Source of the DNA: CAJCIY01 sp964245825
GTDB lineage: Bacteria > Actinomycetota > Actinomycetes > Mycobacteriales > CAJCIY01
Assembly (NCBI GenBank): GCA_964245825.1
Contig: CAXTNT010000005.1
Span: 62,001-126,000, forward strand
Reading direction: 5' to 3'
DNA: 64,000 nt
Shown: positions 24,403-32,352 of the stretch, piece after piece
How positions within the stretch are numbered: the first letter of the stretch is position 1
Layout: each line of letters starts with the position of its first letter
Notes under the pieces: generated by a model
Database searches by the model: none
Seen by the model: only the letters and a program-made list of their open reading frames with translations
What the model was told of the DNA's origin: nothing
Program-made: the position numbers and the translations under genes

Positions 24403-26870
24403 GCCGGGCCACGCTTGAGGCGGAAGCGGCGCAGCCACGCCGGCGCACCCGCGCCCGAGGCGAGCAGATAGGCGGAGGGGGACCCGATCAGCAGCAGCGC
24501 CGCGCCCACGATCAGCGCGGGCAGCAGCACCGCGGGGCGGGAACCGTCGCTGCCGTAGCGGTGGCCGAAGGCTGTGGCGGTGGTGGTCGGCGGGCGCGCC
24601 CCGGCAGCGGCCGGGGAATTGGCGGCGGTGGCAGCAGCCGCGGCAGCGGTGCCCGCCGACGTGCCGGCCGTCGCCGGCGCCGTGCCTGCTTCCTCGGCCT
24701 GCACGGTCGTCGGGCCGGACGGGGCTGTGTAGGACGAGCCCGATACCGGCACTGCGCCCGCAGACGTGGTGCAGATGCGCTGCGCCGCCACCTCAGCTTG
24801 TGCCTTCCGGTTCTGCGCGAGCTGGGCAGCCGTCAGCGGGACGAAGCCGAGGTTGAGGTCACCCGGCGCCGTACCCGGCGTCTGGCTTCCCGCCGTCAAC
24901 GACAGCATCGCGTCGATCGCCCCGGCGGTGGTGGCGGACAGCTTGCAGGTCGGCACCATGGCGTAGACCGGCAGCGTCAGCGGGTAGGCCGCTGGGTTCT
25001 TGGCGGTGAAGCTCATGTGCTGGGTGATCCCGTCGGCATTGGTCACCAGGTCCGAGGTGGCCGCGGCCACCGACGCCGGGCTCGGCGCCACGAACGCCCC
25101 CGCGGCGTTCTGCAGCTGGGCGGTGGGGAACTGGAACGCGCGCGCCTGCCCCTCATCCATGATCGCGAGCAGGAATCTGGTGCCGGGCGTCTCCGGCGCG
25201 ACCTTGCTGAAGAAGCAGGGCGGCCCCGGGTTGTACTGGCTCGAGTCCTGCGCCGTCGACCTGTTGGCGAGCAGCGTCGCCGCGACAGCCGGCAGTCCTG
25301 TGATCGGGCCCCACGCCACCTGCATCGTGCCGTTGCCGGCGCACGACTCGGAGGCGGGGGCGGTGTAGCCGGGGTCCATCTCCTCGAGCTGGGACGTGGG
25401 GTAGCCCGGGTTCTTGTAGTAGGTGTTCACGTGCATGCCCCACTGGTCCTTCGCGCCGGCCAGGAACGCGGCGGCCGCAGGGTTCGAGGCGATCCAGCGG
25501 GTCAGCTCGTAGATCAGGTCGCTGTTACCGCTCAGCACCGTGGGCAGGAACGTGCCCAGCTCCATCGTGGAGGTGGTGCCCTGCGCATAGTTCGCCCAGC
25601 TCGGGTTGAGCGCCCGGAACTCGGGGTCCAGCAGGATCGTCCCCGGGTTGCCGGCCACCCCCGGGTCGCAGCTGGCGCTCTGCACGGCCGGCGTCGGGCA
25701 GTTGCCGTAGCGCAAGGAGTAGGACTGGGTGAGCAGCTTCGCCACCAGCCGGGCATTGAGCTTGAGGGTGGTGACCTGCTTGCCGGTGACGTCGTCGTCC
25801 ACCACGAGCGCGATCGCGATCGAGGTGTTGGCCATCGGTGCATAGGTGAAGGCCCGCTGGGCTGCCTGGTCGGAGGTGGCGGGTTGCGTGGTGAGGGCGG
25901 TGTCCAGGGTCTTCGACAGGCCGACGCCAGGGGTGACGAAGTCGCTGCGGGCCACGTACTCGCTCAGGCCGCCGGCGTAGTCGAACGTGACCGGGGACGC
26001 GGCCTGGCACCAGGAAGGGCGCCACTGGGCCATGGCCCGACCGAGCAGCGGCGACCCACCGCTGGTGAACTCGACCGAGGTCGAGGGGCACGAGGCGACC
26101 GACGGGGCGAAAGTCAGCGGCACCGTCAACCGGTCTTCCCACGAGCAGGCGTCGCCGATGTAGCTGTCGATGGCCTGCGCCTGGCTGCCGCCGGCGGCGT
26201 CCTTGGTGTGGACTGCGCACTTCTTGGCCGAGTACTTGTTCGCGATCGGTCCGCCGAACATCGGGACGACGACGATGGAGCAGGGGGTGGTGGCGTTGCA
26301 GCCCAGGAAGGAGTTCTCCTGGTTCGTCTCCACCTGGATGTAGGCCTCACCGGTGCCGTCGGCAGCGGTGAAGGTCTTCACCGCGTTGGCCTCGCCGTCG
26401 GTGGCATCCAGGTACTGGTCGGTGGTCCACCGATAGCAGTCGGTCTCGACGTTGGTGCCGCTGCTGCTCGCCTGCTGGTCCGCGTAGGGGGAGGTCGTGG
26501 GGGTGTCGCCGCGGCACTCGTAGACGCCGACGCCGTACAGCGTGCCGCCGGTGACGAAGCCGGGGTTGCCGCTCAGCGTGCGGCTCGGGGTGAAGTTCGA
26601 CCAGGTGACGTGCACGACCTGGTTGGTCAGGTCCTTCGTCTGGTCCACGGTGACGCTGGGCGCCTCGGTCGACAGCGAGTGGGTGGTCGGCTCGTACGCG
26701 AAGAGGGCGGGGTTTGTCTGGGTCACGGTGGTCGACGAGCCGACGTCGTCCAGGGCACGAGCCGAGGCGGACGAGGAACCCAGGCCGGCGAGCGGACTCA
26801 GCGCCAGCACGACCAGCGCGACGGCGGCGGTGCGACGCGACACCCGGAGGCGGTGGGCGCTGCGGAACAC
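24399..26870 (-). CDS. Very large substrate-binding-like protein with C-terminal anchor
   Basis: 823 residues. Signal peptide (~10-40 of the predicted protein), a Cys-containing N-terminal domain (~45-230), then a region with periplasmic-binding character (QAAQRAFTYAPMANTSIAIALVVDDD, ~residues 340-365; GNPGTILLDPEFRALNP), an Ala/Thr linker (~740-790), one membrane helix (~790-812) and a basic tail. No characterised protein recognised; its place between PstS and PstC and its anchor pair it with the 571-residue PstS. GTG 26870 has AAGAGG 5 nt upstream; ATG 26930 abuts the hairpin and has no Shine-Dalgarno. Confidence 0.72.
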   Translation of the reverse strand: MFRSAHRLRVSRRTAAVALVVLALSPLAGLGSSSASARALDDVGSSTTVTQTNPALFAYEPTTHSLSTEAPSVTVDQTKDLTNQVVHVTWSNFTPSRTLSGNPGFVTGGTLYGVGVYECRGDTPTTSPYADQQASSSGTNVETDCYRWTTDQYLDATDGEANAVKTFTAADGTGEAYIQVETNQENSFLGCNATTPCSIVVVPMFGGPIANKYSAKKCAVHTKDAAGGSQAQAIDSYIGDACSWEDRLTVPLTFAPSVASCPSTSVEFTSGGSPLLGRAMAQWRPSWCQAASPVTFDYAGGLSEYVARSDFVTPGVGLSKTLDTALTTQPATSDQAAQRAFTYAPMANTSIAIALVVDDDVTGKQVTTLKLNARLVAKLLTQSYSLRYGNCPTPAVQSASCDPGVAGNPGTILLDPEFRALNPSWANYAQGTTSTMELGTFLPTVLSGNSDLIYELTRWIASNPAAAAFLAGAKDQWGMHVNTYYKNPGYPTSQLEEMDPGYTAPASESCAGNGTMQVAWGPITGLPAVAATLLANRSTAQDSSQYNPGPPCFFSKVAPETPGTRFLLAIMDEGQARAFQFPTAQLQNAAGAFVAPSPASVAAATSDLVTNADGITQHMSFTAKNPAAYPLTLPVYAMVPTCKLSATTAGAIDAMLSLTAGSQTPGTAPGDLNLGFVPLTAAQLAQNRKAQAEVAAQRICTTSAGAVPVSGSSYTAPSGPTTVQAEEAGTAPATAGTSAGTAAAAAATAANSPAAAGARPPTTTATAFGHRYGSDGSRPAVLLPALIVGAALLLIGSPSAYLLASGAGAPAWLRRFRLKRGPA

Positions 26871-26932
26871 GGTGACCTCTTCATCCTCGGGGGCTGCGAC
26901 CCTGGGCGTGCTGGGAAGTGATGGCGGCACTG

Positions 26933-26977
26933 CTGCACCCTGATGCCGGGGGTGTCGCTCCCGGCATCAGGGTGCAG
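26933..26977 (-). terminator. Intra-operon hairpin (attenuator or processing site)
   Basis: Perfect 18-bp stem (26933-26950 with 26960-26977) and 9-nt loop, 17 nt after the stop of the first pst binding protein and 63 nt before the next gene's GTG. No T-run. It is the strongest hairpin seen in the window and probably lowers expression of the permease genes relative to the free binding protein, or stabilises the upstream transcript's 3' end. Confidence 0.75.
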
Positions 26978-26994
26978 TCAGATCGAGCCGCTGA

Positions 26995-28083
26995 TCAGTT
27001 GGTGATCGTGACCTTGCCGCACTTGCCGCCCAGGGTCAGGAACCCGTAGGAGGTGATGATCGAACTCGTGGCCTTGCTGCAGATGTAGCCCTTGTTGTTG
27101 CTGGCTCCGAGGAGCGGCTGCAGGTACGTGGGCACGTACTTGGCCTTCTTGCCCGTGCTGCGGACCACGTTGTACAGGGTGATGATGATCGGGAACTTCT
27201 TGTTCACGATCTGCTTGGCACCCTTACCGGACGTGGGCGACGTGCCGGCGATCTGACGGAGCGTCAGCGGGCCGGGGTTGTCCGTGCTCGTGCCGTGGCC
27301 GTGCACGGTCTGCGAGAGGTAGACCCCCGTCGAGTACGGGAACACGATGTCGTTCTTGTTAGGACCGGTGAAGATCGGGTTGGTGCCCTCGTTCTGCACG
27401 ACGGAGCCGTCGGTCGGCACCACGCAGCTACCCACCGTCGTGACGCCGATCGCCGACAGGAACGAGGTGCGGATGCCCGCCGACGACGGTGGCTGGACCG
27501 GGACGACGGCGTTGCTGCTCGTACCGCCGACCTCGTTCCAGGTGACGGGTCCGGACTCGGAGCTGCTGAGGATGCTCGCGTCGCAGCTGTAGATCGCCTT
27601 GAGCTGCGTGATGGTGAGGCTGACCGGAGCGTTGCCGCCACTGGCGGCAGTCCACGTGATTGCGTCCTGACCGAAGGGCACGAAGGCGAGGCCCTTCGGG
27701 TCGGTGGCGACAGGTCCGCGGACGGACCGGGCGATGTCGATGCAGTAGTCGGTGGAGTCATTGGCTGGGCGCGCGCCGGCCCCCAGGGCGGCGAGGCCCG
27801 CGTTGGTCCCGCTCGGCCGGGTGATGGACGCGCACCCCGCCTTGGGGACGATCGTGCCCGCCGGGGTGGCGTCGTAGCTGTAGAACGGGATCGTCGCCGT
27901 CTGGTCGTAGTCGGCCTGGAAGGCGTCCGAGACGGTCTGGGTCGTCTCGGAGCCGACGGCCACGATGCTGTTGTCCGCCGGGGTCACGCCGCTCGGCGGG
28001 TCGGCTGAGGCTGGTCCTGCGGTGAGGCTCAGGGCGACGGCGGCGGCGCCGACTCCCACGAGCAAGGTCTGTGACCTGCGCAT
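26995..28083 (-). CDS. PstS-family substrate-binding protein (actinobacterial type)
   Basis: 362 residues. Signal peptide (1-26, cleaved near ASADPP), then a binding-protein fold with VAVGSETTQTVSDAF at the first ligand loop, IVPKAGC, RPSGTNAG, CIDIARSVRG, GLAFVPFGQDAITW and the typical C-terminal KFPIIITLYNVV. Several paired cysteines suggest disulfides. No C-terminal anchor, unlike the other two binding proteins here. ATG 28083 has AGGAAGGA 7 nt upstream. First gene of the operon; followed by a strong hairpin, so it may be the most highly expressed product. Confidence 0.85.
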   Translation of the reverse strand: MRRSQTLLVGVGAAAVALSLTAGPASADPPSGVTPADNSIVAVGSETTQTVSDAFQADYDQTATIPFYSYDATPAGTIVPKAGCASITRPSGTNAGLAALGAGARPANDSTDYCIDIARSVRGPVATDPKGLAFVPFGQDAITWTAASGGNAPVSLTITQLKAIYSCDASILSSSESGPVTWNEVGGTSSNAVVPVQPPSSAGIRTSFLSAIGVTTVGSCVVPTDGSVVQNEGTNPIFTGPNKNDIVFPYSTGVYLSQTVHGHGTSTDNPGPLTLRQIAGTSPTSGKGAKQIVNKKFPIIITLYNVVRSTGKKAKYVPTYLQPLLGASNNKGYICSKATSSIITSYGFLTLGGKCGKVTITN

Positions 28084-28132
28084 GCGTAGTCCTTCCTGGA
28101 CTGGGTAAGACCCGTTTCTTTGGGTCATCCTG

Positions 28133-28162
28133 ACCTTAGCGATCAGGTATGTCCCGATTCAA
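28133..28162 (-). promoter_or_regulatory. Promoter of the Pst-like operon
   Basis: On the minus strand, -35 TTGAAT (28162-28157) and -10 TAAGGT (28138-28133) with 18-nt spacing, about 50 nt before the first ATG. No clear PHO-box direct repeats of the streptomycete GTTCACC type were seen nearby. Confidence 0.5.
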
Positions 28163-28253
28163 TAGCCCGTTCGGTCCTACTGCGTTGCTCGCCGGTTGCG
28201 GCCGACGCGGCCTTTGCCCGTTCGGCTGCGGCGGGAGTGCCGCGCACGCTTAG

Positions 28254-29171
28254 ATGATCCCCGTGCATGACGTGCTGCGGGCCCTGACCGATGATCCCGG
28301 CGCGGTGGTGATCGAGCCGCCGGGTACGGGTGATGGGTTCTGGGCCGGCGGCCCGTCCGTCGTCCGCCACCAGGGCGAGTGGTGGCTGGCCTACCGGCTG
28401 CGCCGCCCGGTCGACCAGGGTCGCGGCTACGCCAACGTCGTGGCCCGCTCGGCCGACGGACTGCACTTCGAGACCGTGGCCACGGTGACGAGCGCGCAGA
28501 TGGACGCGGCGTCGCTGGAGCGGCCGGCCCTCGTCGCCGTACCCGGCGGCGGCTGGCGCCTGTACGTCAGCTGCTCCACCGCAGGCTCCAAGCACTGGTG
28601 GGTCGAGGCGCTGGACGCGGCCGAGCCGGCCGGTCTGGCCGACGGGGCGCGCACGGTCGTGCTGGCCGGCGACGGCCGGCAGGCGTGGAAGGACGTGGTC
28701 GTCCGCGCCGACCCCGACGGCTGGCGGATGTGGGCCTGCCGCCACCCGCTCGACGGTGGGGACGACGAGGCCGACCGGATGACGACGTGGCTCGCCACCA
28801 GCCGCGACGGCCTGGCCTGGACCCTCGAGGGCGAGTGTCTGGGGCCGGGCAGCGGCTGGGACAGCCGCGGCGCCCGGGTCTCGGCCGTGCTCCCCGACCC
28901 CGACGGCTCGTGGTGGGCCCTGTACGACGGTCGCGCCTCCGCGGCCGAGAACTGGTACGAGCGGACCGGTCTCGCGCACGGCACCGCGGGCGCCCTGTCC
29001 GCCGTGGCCGGCCCGGTGCCCGAAACGGCGGGCCGCGCCCTGCGCTACGCCTCGGTTGCCCCGGACGACGGTGGGCTGCGGGTGTACGTCGAGCGGACCC
29101 GGGCCGACGGTGCTCACGACCTGCGCACGGTGTACGCGCCGCGGCCGGTCGGCGACAGCCAGTCGCTGTAG
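28254..29171 (+). CDS. Predicted beta-propeller (GH43/GH32-like) protein
   Basis: 305 residues, no signal peptide. Repeating blade-like motifs: FWAGGPSVVRHQGEWWLAYR, RPALVAVPGGGWRLYVS, WKDVVVRADPDGWRMWAC, RVSAVLPDPDGSWWALYDGR. The spacing of Asp/Glu and Trp-rich strands fits a five-bladed propeller of the glycosidase clan, but catalytic identity is not certain. ATG 28254 or in-frame GTG 28263. Divergent from the Pst operon; its 3' end overlaps the convergent sulfotransferase gene by 58 nt. Confidence 0.68.
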   Translation: MIPVHDVLRALTDDPGAVVIEPPGTGDGFWAGGPSVVRHQGEWWLAYRLRRPVDQGRGYANVVARSADGLHFETVATVTSAQMDAASLERPALVAVPGGGWRLYVSCSTAGSKHWWVEALDAAEPAGLADGARTVVLAGDGRQAWKDVVVRADPDGWRMWACRHPLDGGDDEADRMTTWLATSRDGLAWTLEGECLGPGSGWDSRGARVSAVLPDPDGSWWALYDGRASAAENWYERTGLAHGTAGALSAVAGPVPETAGRALRYASVAPDDGGLRVYVERTRADGAHDLRTVYAPRPVGDSQSL

Positions 29172-30067
29172 TCCTCACCGAGCAGGTCGGACAGCAGGGC
29201 GACGTCGTCCACGTACGCGGGCAAGAGCGCCTGCCGGTCGTCGCTCGACAGCAGCTCACGCGGGCCGCTCCCCCGTTGCAGCAACGCCAGCAGGGGGCGC
29301 GAGGCCTGCCGCCAGACCTGGGGCGGCGCGTAGGCGCCGACCGCCGCGCCCGCGCGGACGGCCCGGCGCAGGACCGTGTTGGCAGGGGTGTCATCGGCCC
29401 ACCGCGACACGTTGGACCCCGGGGCGGCGCCGATCAGGCCGGGCCGCACGCCGAGGAACTCGCACAGCCCGTCGAGGGTCTCGGCCGGCTGGTCGATCAG
29501 GTTGCGGTAACGCACCACGCGGACCTGCGCGCGGTCGAAGACCGAGAACAGCGACTGCAGCTGCTCGCCGTACCGGCCGAGCTCGAGGTAGCGCCAGAAC
29601 GGCGCCCAGCCGGCGGCCGTGCGTCGGGCCTCCTGGGCGCAGGCGGCGCGGAAGTCGGCAATGGGCTCCAGGCCGTCGGCCCGCAGGTGGGTCCAGTTGG
29701 AGAACGCCCGGTCCAGTGGGTCGCGGATCACCGCGATCAGCTTCGCCCGGGGGATCGCCGCGGCGATGCGGTGGTGGGACGCCGCGTCCCACAGGTAGAA
29801 CGGGGTGGTCTCGAACCGGAGCGTGCCGGCGGGGGCGTCGGCGAAGAGCGCCTCGTAGCGGTCCCGCTGCCAGATCCACTCGCGCGCGCTGTGCGCATCG
29901 CCGGGTCCGCGCTGGTACGCCGGGTCGGGCCGTCGTCCGTCGCAGAGGAAGTGCTTGGTCTCCTTGGGGACGGCCGCGAAGAGCTGAGGATGCTGGGAGA
30001 GCGCGGCATGCAGCGCGGTCGACCCCGCCTTGGGCGCGCCGATGACGAGGAAGTCGGGCAGCACCAT
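29114..30067 (-). CDS. PAPS-dependent sulfotransferase
   Basis: 317 residues, Sulfotransfer family. 5'-phosphosulfate loop IGAPKAGSTAL (residues 9-19) and 3'-phosphate motif VIRDPLDRAFSNW (~115-127). The C-terminus LLGEDYSDWLS is characteristic of the family's end, supporting the stop even though it lies 58 nt inside the convergent neighbour. ATG with AGGAGG upstream. Sulfates an unknown acceptor, perhaps an envelope glycan or lipid. Confidence 0.86.
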   Translation of the reverse strand: MVLPDFLVIGAPKAGSTALHAALSQHPQLFAAVPKETKHFLCDGRRPDPAYQRGPGDAHSAREWIWQRDRYEALFADAPAGTLRFETTPFYLWDAASHHRIAAAIPRAKLIAVIRDPLDRAFSNWTHLRADGLEPIADFRAACAQEARRTAAGWAPFWRYLELGRYGEQLQSLFSVFDRAQVRVVRYRNLIDQPAETLDGLCEFLGVRPGLIGAAPGSNVSRWADDTPANTVLRRAVRAGAAVGAYAPPQVWRQASRPLLALLQRGSGPRELLSSDDRQALLPAYVDDVALLSDLLGEDYSDWLSPTGRGAYTVRRS

Positions 30068-30205
30068 CTCGGCCTCCTGGGTGGTCTCCGGCGCCGTCGG
30101 CCGAGGGTAAGCGTAAACCAGATAGCGCCGATCGGATATCTCTTCTTTCGTCGCCTTACTGAATTCTCGTCACCCCCGGCGCAGCCTGTAGGCCCCATTT
30201 CGGGT

Positions 30206-30232
30206 GCTTGTGTAGACAGTGTCTACACAAGC
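30206..30232. promoter_or_regulatory. TetR operator, perfect palindrome
   Basis: Two 13-bp arms (GCTTGTGTAGACA and its complement) around a single G. It lies 15 bp before the TetR gene and 139 bp from the divergent sulfotransferase start. The symmetric TGTAGACA core is typical of TetR-type autoregulatory sites. Confidence 0.75.
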
Positions 30233-30247
30233 GTGCTAGACAGGCCC

Positions 30248-30868
30248 ATGGACGCCACCGGGCTGCGGTCCCGGCTGCTGGCCGCCGCGGTCGACATCCT
30301 CGGCGAGCGTGGGCCGGAGGGCGCGACACTCCGGGCCATCGCGCGCCGGGCCGGTGTCTCGCACGGCGCCCCGCTACGGCACTTCCCCAGCCACACCGCC
30401 CTGCTCAGCGAGGTGGCCGCCGACGGTTTCCGTCAGCTCGAGACGTCCGTCGACGTGCATGCCCGCGAGGCCGGGCCGGGCTCGCGCGACCGGCTCGCCG
30501 CCGGTGGTCGCGGATACGTGGCCTTCGCGCTGGCCAACCCCGGTGTCTTCGGCCTGATGTGGCGCGCCGACCTGCTCGACTTCGGCCGTCCCGCGCTGGC
30601 CCGGCACGCGCCCGCGGCCTTCGGCGGCCTCACCCGGCTCGTCCGGGACTGCCAACGCGACGGATGGCGGCCCGAGGCCGACACCGCCCTGCTCGCCGGG
30701 TCGCTCTGGGCCACCGTGCACGGGGTGGCCCAGCTCTGGCTGTTCCGCGTCATGCAGGCCGCCACCGGAGCGCCGTCAGTCGACATCGTCCTCGACACCG
30801 CGGTGGCCCTGCTCCTCGAGACCCCCGTCCGCCCGTCCAACCCGCCCGCCGAGAGGTGCCCCGCATGA
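30248..30868 (+). CDS. TetR-family regulator of carotenoid oxygenase
   Basis: 206 residues. N-terminal helix-turn-helix GATLRAIARRAGVSHGAPLRHF (described here as residues ~26-47), C-terminal TetR_C-like ligand domain ending in a variable tail. Start ATG 30248 is 15 bp after the palindromic operator, implying autorepression. ATGA overlap with the carotenoid oxygenase gene makes that enzyme the obvious target; the ligand may be an apocarotenoid or related hydrophobic compound (inference). Confidence 0.88.
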   Translation: MDATGLRSRLLAAAVDILGERGPEGATLRAIARRAGVSHGAPLRHFPSHTALLSEVAADGFRQLETSVDVHAREAGPGSRDRLAAGGRGYVAFALANPGVFGLMWRADLLDFGRPALARHAPAAFGGLTRLVRDCQRDGWRPEADTALLAGSLWATVHGVAQLWLFRVMQAATGAPSVDIVLDTAVALLLETPVRPSNPPAERCPA

Positions 30869-32244
30869 CCGCTCCCACCCAGACCCCGACGACCCCCGCC
30901 AGCGGCGGGAACCGCTATCTGGCCGGCAACTTCGCCCCCGTCGCGGAGGAGCTGACCGCGTTCGACCTGCCGGTGACCGGCACGATCCCCGCCGGCCTGG
31001 AGGGGCGGCTGCTCCGCATCGGCCCCAACCCCGTCGTGGCCGAGGACCCCTCGACCTACCACTGGTTCACCGGCACCGGGATGGCGCACGGCGTCCGCCT
31101 GCGGGACGGCCGCGCGGAGTGGTACCGGAACCGCTTCGTCCGCAGCGACCGGGTCACCGCCGCCCGGGGGTGGCCGGAGGTGCCGGGCCCGCGCCATGGG
31201 ATGGGGGACGGGACGGCCAACACCAACATCATCGGCCACGCCGGGCGCACGCTGGCGATCGTCGAGGCCGGCGCGCTGCCGGTCAAGCTCGGCTACGAAC
31301 TGGAGACGCTCGCCCGCACGGACTTCGGGGGCACCCTGCCCGGCGGCTTCACGGCCCACCCCAAGCTCGACCCGGCCACCGGGGAGCTGCACGCCGTCGT
31401 CTACTACTGGCAGCACGGCTACCTGCAGTACGTGGTGGTGGGTGCCGACGGCGCCGTGCGGCGGACCGTGGAGGTGCCCGTCGCCGACGGCCCGATGGTG
31501 CACGACATGGCGCTGACCCCCACGTACGCGGTGCTGCTCGACCTGCCGGTCACCTTCGACCTGGCCACGGCGATGACCGGCGCCGCGCTCCCCTACCGGT
31601 GGAACCCCGACCACGCCGCGCGGGTGGGCCTGCTCCCCCGCGAGGGCGGGGCCGGCGACGTGATCTGGTGCGAGGTCGACCCCTGCTACGTCTTCCACGT
31701 GCTGAACGCCTACGACGACGGCGCCACGGTGGTCGCCGACGTCGTCCGCCACCCGAGGATGTTCGCCACCGATGTGCTCGGGCCCAACGAGGGCACGCCG
31801 ACGCTGGAGCGCTGGACCATCGACCCCGGCACCGGCCGGGTGCACGAGCAGCGCCTCGACGACCGGGGCCAGGAGTTCCCGCGTCACGACGAGCGCCGCT
31901 CGGGTCTGCGCCACCGCTACGGCTACGCCGCGGCGGTCGGCGACGGGTTGGAGATGGGGCCCGCTCTCAAGCACGACCTGGTGGCCGGCACCACCGAGGT
32001 CCACGACTACGGCCCGGGCCGGGTCACCCTCGAACCGCTGTTCGTGCCGCGCCACCCCGATGCCGCGGAGGACGACGGCTGGGTGATGTCCTACGTGTAC
32101 GACGCGACGACCGGCACCAGCGACGTGGTCATCCTCGCCGCGCAGGACTTCGCGGGCGACCCGGTGGCCACCATCGCGCTGCCCGGCCGGGTACCGTTCG
32201 GCTTCCACGGGAACTGGATCGAGGACGCCTCGATCCCGGGCTGA
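30865..32244 (+). CDS. Carotenoid cleavage oxygenase (RPE65 family)
   Basis: 459 residues, seven-bladed propeller non-haem iron oxygenase. The four iron-binding histidines are visible in FTAHPKLD, MVHDMALT, YVFHVLNAYD and FGFHGNW (near the C-terminus). No signal peptide. It cleaves a double bond of a carotenoid, stilbene or lignin-derived phenylpropanoid; substrate class cannot be chosen, and no carotenoid biosynthesis genes are in the window. Coupled with the TetR gene by ATGA. Confidence 0.9.
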   Translation: MTAPTQTPTTPASGGNRYLAGNFAPVAEELTAFDLPVTGTIPAGLEGRLLRIGPNPVVAEDPSTYHWFTGTGMAHGVRLRDGRAEWYRNRFVRSDRVTAARGWPEVPGPRHGMGDGTANTNIIGHAGRTLAIVEAGALPVKLGYELETLARTDFGGTLPGGFTAHPKLDPATGELHAVVYYWQHGYLQYVVVGADGAVRRTVEVPVADGPMVHDMALTPTYAVLLDLPVTFDLATAMTGAALPYRWNPDHAARVGLLPREGGAGDVIWCEVDPCYVFHVLNAYDDGATVVADVVRHPRMFATDVLGPNEGTPTLERWTIDPGTGRVHEQRLDDRGQEFPRHDERRSGLRHRYGYAAAVGDGLEMGPALKHDLVAGTTEVHDYGPGRVTLEPLFVPRHPDAAEDDGWVMSYVYDATTGTSDVVILAAQDFAGDPVATIALPGRVPFGFHGNWIEDASIPG

Positions 32245-32257
32245 CCGCTGCAGCGGT
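32244..32257. promoter_or_regulatory. 14-bp palindrome upstream of acs
   Basis: ACCGCTGCAGCGGT, overlapping the last base of the carotenoid oxygenase gene; CTGCAGCGG recurs at about 32279. Either a short terminator stem or a repeated regulator site for acs. Function unproven. Confidence 0.35.
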
Positions 32258-32312
32258 GCGCGAGCGAGACCGACCCGACTGCAGCGGCGATGGGTGCTCG
32301 CCTCTTCCGTCG

Positions 32313-32324
32313 GCGGGATAGCGT
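32313..32324 (+). promoter_or_regulatory. Promoter -10 region of acs
   Basis: GCGGGATAGCGT with -10 TAGCGT (32319-32324), 29 nt before the acs ATG. The same 12 bases occur before the superoxide dismutase gene. Confidence 0.45.
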
Positions 32325-32352
32325 CGAGCCACCGCACCGACGAGGAGCTGTG

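Noticed and set aside
24561..26921. A 786-codon open frame on the plus strand
   Set aside because: Antisense to the 823-residue binding-like protein and PstC boundary; Arg/Gly-rich with no recognisable domain.
28084..28253. PHO box upstream of the Pst-like operon
   Set aside because: No pair of GTTCACC-like direct repeats could be found at the promoter; only sigma70-like hexamers.
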